Made by a program: the position numbers and the translations under genes | Assembly: GCF_017654505.1 (NCBI RefSeq) | Contig: NC_054543.1 | Coordinates: forward strand, 25,024,339-25,088,338 | Reading direction: 5' to 3' | Source: Polyodon spathula | Taxonomy: Eukaryota > Chordata > Actinopteri > Acipenseriformes > Polyodontidae | DNA: 64,000 bases | The notes under the pieces: generated by a model | Databases searched by the model: none | Told to the model about the DNA's origin: nothing | The model's input: the letters and a program-made list of their open reading frames with translations, nothing else | Shown here: positions 55,354 to 64,000 of the stretch, one piece after another | Numbering within the stretch: the stretch's first letter is position 1 | Layout: each line of letters begins with the position of its first letter

Positions 55354-55897
55354 CCCTCCTGTTAGGTTTCGGGTCTATTTGACCTGACTCTAGTTTCCAA
55401 TTAACTTAAATGCTATTTTTCTTTTCATTTTGTGTATAATATTTTATGACTTTTCCTAAGTTGGGTTCATGAACTTATACACAGAAAACAGAACCTTTGA
55501 GATAATTTTATTTTTTTTAGATCAAGTCATGTATACAAATAAGATGTTTCGGGTCACTGTGACCCGTGGCATATATCTATGTAGATTTGTGTGCAGGAAT
55601 AAAACAAACTTTTTCAATTTGTTATTTTATTGTTATTATATTTGTATTATTATCTCTGGAAATGTCTGCACCTATCTGGAGATATTTATAAACAAAAAAA
55701 ACTAACAATTTATATTTACAAGGCAGTCAAACAAGTTTTATCACAGCTCCTGGACTAAAAGAGCATAAAAGAGTAAAACATTTGCAAATAAAAACATTTA
55801 ATACATTTAATGCTGTTTAAATAAGTATGAAATTTCATCGTGTCAGTGTGACCCAAAGCATAACAGATGTACCTAAATTCTGAACATAATAGGAGGG
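55354..55897. mobile_element. piggyBac-type MITE, 544 bp
   Basis: The left end CCCTCCTGTTAGGTTTCGGG is preceded by TTAA (55,350-55,353). The right end, in reverse complement, is CCCTCCTATTATG preceded by TTAG (plus strand CTAA at 55,898-55,901, a decayed TTAA). Both sides contain GGGTC/GACCC blocks near their ends (GGGTCACTGTGACCC is itself palindromic). No transposase is inside. TTAA targets and CCCT ends fit piggyBac. Confidence 0.75.
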
Positions 55898-56790
55898 CTA
55901 AGACTAGTATTGCATATTTTACTAACATCAGGTTTTACAAATCCCACAACCCTAAGGTAAGTTCAAAATGGGGTCTGTGATAACAGTAGTTTGAGGCCCA
56001 AGTCAAGATTTTGACTTTCTTTTGCCCCCAAGAAGAATAACATTTTACCCATATCAGCTTGATGGCAGGACTCCTGTAGTTCAAAATGAGGTAGGGTGTC
56101 AGCCTCAGATCAGAGGCAGGGCTGAGCTATGACCTTTTTTATAGAAGCAGGAACTTCCTACATTTCCTCAAAATTCTGCTCATTTAAGAGTGAGGAGGAC
56201 AATCTAAACCAGTGGTCTGTGAATACTACTTGTCAGAAATACATCAATCATGTATTATTTTGTTCATAATTAATTATATTCTGTTTTTATCTTAAAAGTG
56301 AGCCACATAGTAGTCCAAAAATGGAAAGTCATTTACAGTATATATTGTGACAAAATATAGTTGTTAAAGGAAATTTACTGAATTTACCAATGCAGTTCTT
56401 TACCATTACCACATGGAATATATTTGGACAGAAGATACAGTATTTTGTGTGAGAATTCGAAGACACTGCTGTGGTGAAATTAACACAACAAGGATCTTTT
56501 TTTTTAAACCTAGTGTAGAGTGCCAGGCACCTGTTTTAAAATTAAATGCTATAACATGTGTTTCTTTATAAACTGCACATTTAACACCTGTAGTGTAGTA
56601 ACCTGGGGACAGCTGTTCTGCACCCTTTGGAATAGTAGACTGAATCACAGGAACTGCTTTTAAAAAAAAATCTAAAGAAACAAATAAACAAAACACAGGA
56701 ACAAAACAAAGGTTTCAACAAAACCCCAAAAGGCTATCCTGGTGCTTTTCTTACTTCATTTCTTTCTCTCTTTTCTTGCTCATCTCCACT

Positions 56791-56795
<5 letters not shown>

Positions 56796-56842
<47 letters not shown>
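56796..56842. repeat. (TC)n microsatellite
   Basis: About 23 TC units. Neighbouring 55,902-56,790 and 56,850-57,880 show no recognisable gene; 57,300-57,870 is purine-rich with short frames that I cannot place. Confidence 0.95.
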
Positions 56843-56847
<5 letters not shown>

Positions 56848-57888
56848 GTGAAGTAGGGGAGGTGGTGGGCTATGAAAATATCAAGTCTGCCTCCCGAATG
56901 AACAGAGCGATAGTGCTATTCCTTAAACACCCAGATTTAGTTTGATAAAACAGTAGAAAAAGGAACAGTAATAAACAACACCTTTACTCCAGTGCTACGT
57001 CTTGCAGCCCCGGTGAGAACGATCACTTATGAGCTGCTAAAGAGAGAGCTGGCCAGGTACGGAAAGATTATGTCGGTGATCAAGAGGATGCCACTGGACT
57101 GTAAGGCTGCATAACTAAAACATGTAGTTTCATTCTGCAGACATATCAATATCATTTTAAACAATATAAATGATAATCTTAATATCACTTTAAAGTTTAG
57201 AATTGATAACAACCATTATGTAATTTATGCTACCTTGGAATATATGAAATGTTTCAGGTGAGGAAGCCAGGTGCATGTTGTGAGAAACTGTGTGGAACAG
57301 GAGCAGGAGGGTGAACGGGGAGAAGGGGAAGCTAGTCCCAATGACCAGGGCCAGTGGGAGCGGAGCTAGTGGACAGATGCTGTGGACGGTAGGCAGCAGG
57401 GCTGAACAGCTCAGCTCACAGAAAAAGGGAGACAGTGGGCTGCATGTTGTGGGGCAGAGACTCCCAGATCCCTAGCACTAGCAGAGAGATCGAGGAGTCA
57501 GAGGAGGGAGATGGGGAGGCTGATGTTACAGGCCGATGATAGGAACACCGACGGTGGGGAACCTACATTGACTGTACCTGAGGGATCGGAGAATCTGAGC
57601 AAATAGAGTGCTGGCTGCGGGGTGACTGACAGTGAGCCTGGAGAGCAGAGTCACTCTGCTGGGAGATGGATCACTTAGAGATGGAGTGTGATTGCTGCCA
57701 GCGCAATTACTAAGGGTTCTTCCAGGTCTGAGAGCGATGGTGAGGGAGTCTTCACTCTCCCCTATGGGTCATTGGCAAGCCAGCAATCAAAAGGGGAGAA
57801 TACAGTCTGCAGAATATCAGAGAGTTTTTAGAAAGAATGAAGGGAAAGGGGTTGTAGTGGAGGATTATTTTCCTGATACTAAATTGTT

Positions 57889-57986
57889 GAGATTCTGGGA
57901 TCAATAATCTACTAACAACAAATGAGCAAGATGGGCCGAATGGCCTCCTCTCATTTGTAAACTTTCTTATGTTCGTATGTTCTTAT
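57889..57986 (+). mobile_element. CR1 3'-end fragment (~100 bp)
   Basis: GATTCTGGGATCAATAATCT, GCAAGATGGGCCGAATGGCC and TTGTAAACTTTCTTATGTTC match the last 100 bases of CR1 copies 1-3, a severely 5'-truncated insertion typical of LINE dead-on-arrival copies. Confidence 0.9.
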
Positions 57987-58466
57987 GTCAGGTCTGTGAA
58001 ATATGTATTGTAGAAAGGCTCAGGCACTGAATGTTTCAGCAATCAGGAGAGATGGAGATTAAAGAGCGTATTAAGTATTTTGTATCTCTCTGTGGAACTG
58101 CGTTGAGTTCAACTTGTGCTTCCTAAACAGCTATAAATAAAATGGGTCTTTTTATTTGAATTGCAAGAGTCTCATGAATGTAATATTTCAACAGATTACA
58201 TTCTACCACAGTTCTTCAATCACATGCCCATCAATTTGGCCCTGTAAAAACCATCCACTTTCTATCCAATAAGTTGCCTACCTCATGTGACCTGGAGCAT
58301 TGGATCTTTTTCTTGCTCTTTATCCCCAGTGACCAATTTTGCAAGCAGGGGAAGCTATTTAAAATTGAGTATTCTAGAAATGTCATTGTTCAAACCATCC
58401 ATTGGCCAAAAAATACTTTATTGACACATCCTTTAACACTATGAGTGGATGAAGCACATGTAAATG

Positions 58467-59191
58467 TGTAGCAGGGGGAGATCTGTGCTGACTCTGCTGG
58501 TGTGTTCACAGTGCTGCAGGAGGAGGGCAGCAGTCATCCAACAACCGCCTGTGAGTCATGGCAGTGACACGGGGAGGTGGGAAAGTGGGTGTGTGGACTT
58601 TCCCCCTCTCTGAATGGCTGGGAGGCAGGTCTTGGGGAGATTGTTAGCCCTATAAGATAATGCTCTGCTGTTTCCTCAGGTCTGCCCTTTTAGACGCGCC
58701 AAGAGTGCGGAAGCGCTGGTCCAGGACCGAGATCCAGTTGGGAGAAAAACAACACTCAGTATTTCACAGCGAGACAGTGAGGGTGGGGAACCCTTGGGCA
58801 GACCCCGGAATATTGTAACCGAGCAGGCTAGTTAGCCGGCAGCGTAGGTCAGTGATCCGGGTCGCTCGGGTATTGGCGACCGGGATATCGCTGACAAATG
58901 CAGCACCTTTTCTTTGTAGTTTTGTTACTGTTTTATTTTTCCTGTTTCTTTGTGCCTTCTATTTTGAATTATTGTTTTGAAGCACCTGCGAGTGCTCCTG
59001 GACTGTTTACCATCGCTTGGTATTCCCGTGGTTCTGTTTACCATAGTTGATAAGCAGACCATGGACCAAGAGTGCCCTCTGTGGGCTAAAGAAACAAAAG
59101 CACCCTCGAAATAAAACTGGGCACCTGTGCGGTGTTGTCAAGTCCACCTGTCTGTCTCCTGTGTCAGTGAATTACTCACCACCCTTCCACA
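58467..59191 (+). mobile_element. Solo LTR, 725 bp, with 5-bp target duplication
   Basis: It begins TGTAGCAGGGGGAG and ends CCCTTCCACA, flanked by AAATG at 58,462-58,466 and 59,192-59,196. AATAAA at about 59,110 is about 80 bases before the end. It shares its first ten bases with the LTR at 1,461 but diverges after. Bases 59,197-61,206 show no gene; a 93-codon frame at 59,666 has no recognisable motif. Confidence 0.82.
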
Positions 59192-61206
59192 AAATGATAA
59201 AGCATATTTCCCAAGCTACAGTATAAAAGGTTTTTAATACTTGATAATTGTAAACTTAAGATTATTAGACATCTGGTACTTGATTCCTTGGCATTCAACC
59301 TTGCTTTCTGAAGCACCTGAGAGCTTGTTTTTGATTGAATGTTTCAGCTGACGATTTATAAACAGGCTGTTCAACTGCCAACTCCCTTAACTAGGCTGAA
59401 AGTGAGGTGAAGGTTAGGGAGGAGAAGCTAAACTCATTGCACAGAAAGCATCAGAGTTTTAATTCACCAGACTTGGTTTCCTGCCTCACCTGCAGGCCTA
59501 TTTTATGAGTTACCTGAACTAAACATTGCATTCCTTGAACAATATAGGTTTTTTAAGGGCTATACATCTGCTATCTTTAGAACATTGTCACTTGTTTCTT
59601 GCTAGTTTCCTATTGGTTTTTGGCTTTGCCTTTACGCTTCAGAATAGTAAGGCTCTTCAGCTCATGTGATCTATGGATCATGTAATAAATACTACTCCAT
59701 TGACATTGTCTTACATTCAATTCCAGACCAGCTATTTCGGCAATGCTTGGCTAGTCCTTGCCATATCAAATTGTCGTTTTCATTTCCAGTTAATTATACG
59801 CATTCTCTTAGGGACCATTTTTTTAGGTTTTCACATTTGACCGAGAAAAAAATGTACTGGCCAAAGATAACAAGGTCTATATTGATGTGGATAATATGCT
59901 TTGTGCTCAGCTGCACCTTCATATTTTTGCTGAAGGTATTTGATTAGGTGATGCAGGACAGCTGGCTGATGATTTATAGCAAGCTCTGATTTCCATAAAT
60001 GACTGCTGTCAGCAGATCCCTGGTGCAGAAACCTGGTAGTTGGCCATAGTAATAAACAATGTGCTTTAATTTTACATTTGTCAAAAGGCTTTTAAGGAAT
60101 TGATTTCTGCAGCCAGCTTGAGGTCTGGAATCAGTGCTTCCCAACAACATGTCACCATAATGTAGATACAGTATATACCCTATTCACACTACTGAAATAA
60201 TGTGGCATCTGATGATCAAATGATGACATGAATGGCAAGAAGATGGTTTCAGTTTGTGTTGAATGTGCATTATTTAGAGAGTGTGAATGGGGTATAAGTA
60301 TGGTTTTTCATTTTCGTTTATAGTAGTGTTATCTTACATTATCACCACTGTGACACTCAATTATGTTCTTACATAGGTTTAATATAATCTGAAATTATGG
60401 TACCTTTTAAAACACAGAATCATGTCATAACCATTTTACCATTTTACAAAGATGAAACATTTATAATTATACTTGTTTTTAAAAAAGATAATTTATTGGG
60501 GAATGTAAAATAATAATAAAAAGTTATACACTTTTATATTAATTAAGGAGGACAATATGTAAATGTGTCTCGTCACAGGACAAAGGGGACGGGGGCAGAA
60601 TGGCCAATCTCTTGGCCAAGCCCCAGACACAGTTTAACCAATAACGTCACACCATGGGTAAACCAAAATATTTACTTTGTCTAAAAAAGTATAAAACTAT
60701 AATTCTGAGACCCATAAGTGTCTTGCTTTGTTATAACATCAGTATATTTACTAAGCCTGAATTAACTAACATTTTATTAAGAATAAATGGCTGCCTAATG
60801 TCTTGGTTTTATGTTAATTGTTGTTTTAGTGTAATATCAACTGTGTATTTCATCTTCTGACTATATTGTTGTGTGATTGCATGCTTAATAAAATACATTG
60901 TTTTGAACAGATTTCTAGCAAATCATTTACCCTGTCCAACAAATATGATTTATGAACTTGTTATAAGAGTTCATTATAATATGTAAATCTGGTGTCATTT
61001 TCAAAGAGCAATATGGAGAAAGGGTTCATATATTATAATGAATGTGATTATTATTCTAATAATAATTAAAATCCTGATATACAACCAAGATTAATTTAAG
61101 AATAAATTAAGTGATTAATTTGTTGTGTAGTGTCAGAGGGGGGGTCATCATATCATTCTGTGCATGAAAGTAACAGAAGTAGAATATACAGAGGGGATCT
61201 TAAACC

Positions 61207-61345
61207 ATTATCTGTGTCTTCTTGGTCTGATCACAAACTCCCCCACTGACAAAGAATGTTTTCAGAACTTTCAAACTAACTGCTGGACAAGTGTTGTATC
61301 TCTACCTATCACTGAATGAGTCATTTCGGCGCCAGCAGTGTTTTG
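61207..61345 (+). repeat. Interspersed repeat, inverted partner of 6,600-6,735
   Basis: See anchors CTGTGTCTTCTTGGT and CCCACTGACAAAGAATG shared with the reverse complement of 6,600-6,735. The two are about 54 kb apart with clear but incomplete similarity; class unknown. Confidence 0.55.
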
Positions 61346-61523
61346 CTGAGGGCACCTTCCAGACTATTCTGAGTACCTCAACACTAAGACGAGAAATAGT
61401 CCTTGTCGTAAATACAGCCGACAGGGGGCGAAATAGCGGACCAATGGAAAGCAAGGGGCCACGTCAGTACGAGAACAACCAATGAAAGACACTTCACGTG
61501 GATTCAGGCACTGCCCAAAATAA

Positions 61524-64000
61524 AATAAGAACATAAGAACATAAGAAAGTTTACAAACGAGAGGAGGCCATTCGGCCCATCTTGCTCGTTTGGTTGTTAG
61601 TAGCTTATTGATCCCAAAATCTCATCAAGCAGCTTCTTGAAGGATCCCAGGGTGTCAGCTTCAACAACATTACTGGGGAGTTGATTCCAGACCCTCACAA
61701 TTCTCTGTGTAAAAAAGTGTCTCCTATTTTCTGTTCTGAATGCCCCTTTGTCTAAACTCCATTTGTGACCCCTGGTCCTTGTTTCTTTTTTCAGGCTGAA
61801 AAAGTCCCTTGGGTCGACACTGTCAATACCTTTTAGAATTTTGAATGCTTGAATTAGGTCGCCACGTAGTCTTCTTTGTTCAAGACTGAACAGATTCAAT
61901 TCTTTTAGCCTGTCTGCATATGACATGCCTTTTAAGCCTGGAATAATTCAGGTCGCTCTTCTTTGCACTCTTTCTAGAGCAGCAATATCTTTTTTATAGC
62001 GAGGTGACCAGAACTGCACACAATATTCAAGATGAGGTCTTACTAGTGCATTGTACAGTTTTAACATTACTTCCCTTGATTTAAATTCAACACGTTTCAC
62101 AATGTATCCGAGCACCTTGTTAGCCTTTTTTATAGCTTCCCCACATTGTCTAGATGAAGACATTTCTGAGTCAACAAAAATTCCTAGGTCTTTTTCATAG
62201 ATTCCTTCACCAATTTCAGTATCTCCCATATGATATTTATAATGTACATTTTTATTTCCTGCGTGCAGTACCTTACACTTTTCTCTATTAAATGTCATTT
62301 GCCATGTGTCTGCCCAGTTCTGAATCTTGTCTAGATCATTTTGAATGACCTTTGCTGCTGCAACAGTGTTTGCCACTCCTCCTACTTTTGTGTCGTCTGC
62401 AAATTTAACAAGTTTGCTTACTATACCAGAATCTAAATCATTAATGTAGATTAGGAATAGCAGAGGACCTAATATTGATCCCTGTGGTACACCACTGGTT
62501 ACCACACTCCATTCTGAGGTTTTTCCTCTAATCAGTACTTTCTGTTTTCTACATGTTAACCACTCCCTAATCCATGTACATGTGTTTCCTTGAATCCCAA
62601 CTGCGTTCAGTTTGAGAATTAATCTTTTGTGCGGGACTTTGTCAAAAGCTTTCTGGAAATCTAAATAAACCATGTCATATGCTTTGCAATTATCCATTAT
62701 CGATGTTGCATCCTCAAAAAAATCAAGCAAGTTAGTTAGGCACAATCTCCCTTTCCTAAAACCATGTTGACTGTCTCCCAGTACCCTGTTACCATATAGG
62801 TAATTTTCCATTTTGGATCTTATTATAGTTTCCATAAGTTTGCATATATAATAGTCAGACTTACTGGTCTGTAGTTACCTGGTTCAGTTTTGTTTCCCTT
62901 TTTGTGGATCGGTATTATGTTTGCAATTTTCCAGTCTGTCGGTACCACCCCTGTGTCAAGAGACTGCTGCATGATCTTGGTTAGCGGTTTGTAAATTACT
63001 TCTTTCATTTCTTTGAGTACTACTGGGAGGATCTCATCCGGCCCAGGGGATTTGTTTATTTTAAGAGCTCCTAGTCCCTTTAACACTTCTGCCTCAGTTA
63101 TGCTAAAGTTATTTAAAACTGGATAGGAACTGGATGACATGTGGGGCATGTTGTCAGTATCTTCCTTTGTAAAAACTTGTGAAAAGTAATCATTTAACAT
63201 ATTTGCTATTTTTTTTTCTTCCTCTACGATTTTGCCATTTGTATCTCTTAAACATTTAATCTCCTCTTTGAATGTTCTCTTGCTGTTGTAATATTGGAAA
63301 AACATTTTGGAATTGGTTTTAGCTCCCTTAGCAATGTTCATTTCTATTTCTCTCTTGGCCTTTCTAACTTCCTTTTTGACTTGCGTTTGCAGTTCTGTGT
63401 ACTCTTTCTGTGTACTTTCTTTTTGGTCCTTTTTTAATGCTCTGTAAAGTGCCTTTTTTCACTGAATATTTTTTTTAATTGATCTATTAAACCATTTTGG
63501 CAATTTAGTTTTACATTTAGATTTGTCTACTTTAGGGATATAATTGTTTTGCGCCTCTAGTACTACATTTTTGAAGAACAACCATCCTTCTTCTGTGGGT
63601 GTTTTCTCTATTTTACTCCAATCTACTTCTGTTAGTCTCTGTTTCATACCTTCATAGTTTGCTTTTCTAAAATTGTAAACCTTAGCTTTAGTCTTTACTT
63701 TTGGGGATTTAAAAAACACTTCAAATGAGACCATGTTGTGGTCTGAGTTTGCCAGTGGTTCTCTGACCTCTGTTTTAGTTATTCTATCTTCGTTATTTGA
63801 AAAGACTAAATCAAGGCATGCCTCCCCTCTAGTGGGTGCCTTCACAAATTGTGTTAGGAAGCAGTCATTTGTCATTTCCACCATTTCTATTTCATCCTTC
63901 GCGCTACCCACCGGGTTTTCCCATTTTATTTGGGGGAAGTTGAAATCCCCCATTAGTATGGCTTCTCCTTTGCTACACGCATTTCTAATGTCATTGTATA
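61524..64000 (-). mobile_element. CR1-like LINE copy 3, continues beyond the right edge
   Basis: The 3' end lies at 61,524 (reverse complement of the TTATGTTC tail and GGGCCGAATGGCC). The element extends leftward in its own orientation through ORF2 to the window edge at 64,000, inside the endonuclease domain. Nearly identical to copies 1 and 2. Confidence 0.93.
61597..64000 (-). pseudogene. CR1 copy 3 ORF2 (endonuclease-RT), three lesions
   Basis: From the right edge the minus strand reads GDFNFPQIKW, SDHNMVSF and KWFNRSIKKNIQ-stop (CGA to TGA at about 63,460). It continues from 63,341 through GPDEILP to LTIIYANLWKL, a one-base deletion near 62,850. It then runs 62,835-61,948 with the full RT core QHGFRKGR, AFDKVPH, GVPQGSILGPLL, FADDTK. 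A second stop (RAT-stop, AGA to TGA, about 61,946) precedes the C-terminal ...DEILGSISY-stop at 61,597. This C-terminus gives the native end for the family. Confidence 0.9.

Overview
This window looks like repeat-rich genomic DNA from a vertebrate, most likely an early-branching ray-finned fish. I would guess sturgeon or paddlefish, because the CR1 3' end (around 32,740-32,802) and the mix of Tc1, DIRS, piggyBac and CACTA elements resemble what I remember from those genomes; this is recall, not a search. I find no host protein-coding gene, rRNA, tRNA or CRISPR array. Almost every reading frame that means anything belongs to a transposable element (TE), and most are broken.

Layout. 1-1.0 kb: decayed fragment of a multicopy protein of unknown function. 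1.46-2.05 kb: solo LTR. 3.1-4.2 kb: antisense L2-like LINE piece. 7.45-9.97 kb: internally deleted DIRS-like tyrosine-recombinase (YR) retrotransposon. 10.97-15.53 kb: half a Tc1 element joined to CR1 copy 1. 16.9-19.7 kb: LTR-type element A (minus strand) carrying a solo LTR. 20.3-35.6 kb: a deep nest, in which a CACTA/EnSpm-like transposase gene is split by DIRS element 2. That DIRS holds LTR-type element B (itself split by another solo LTR) and CR1 copy 2. Several junctions can be read to the base, with 4-5 bp target duplications, and in-silico removal of the inserts restores reading frames.

36-38.1 kb and 47.6-51.7 kb: two same-strand copies of a YR-encoding element whose class I cannot settle. 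The second has a duplicated YR catalytic half and a 69-bp in-frame minisatellite. Between and after them sit several Tc1/mariner copies from different lineages, often next to (TA)n tracts (38.2-39.7, 42.0-42.4, 42.5-44.2, 44.2-45.8, 51.9-53.7 kb). 54.7-64 kb: a nuclease-like fragment, a piggyBac-type MITE, a solo LTR, a repeat shared with 6.6 kb, and CR1 copy 3 running off the right edge.

The most notable objects are CR1 copy 2 (27,965-32,802), near-intact with an exact 5-bp target duplication and about 3.3 tandem ~273-bp units as its 5' UTR; the DIRS element whose internal repeat reproduces its own circle junction; and the YR element with the rearranged recombinase. The three long CR1 copies are very similar, so this LINE family was active recently.
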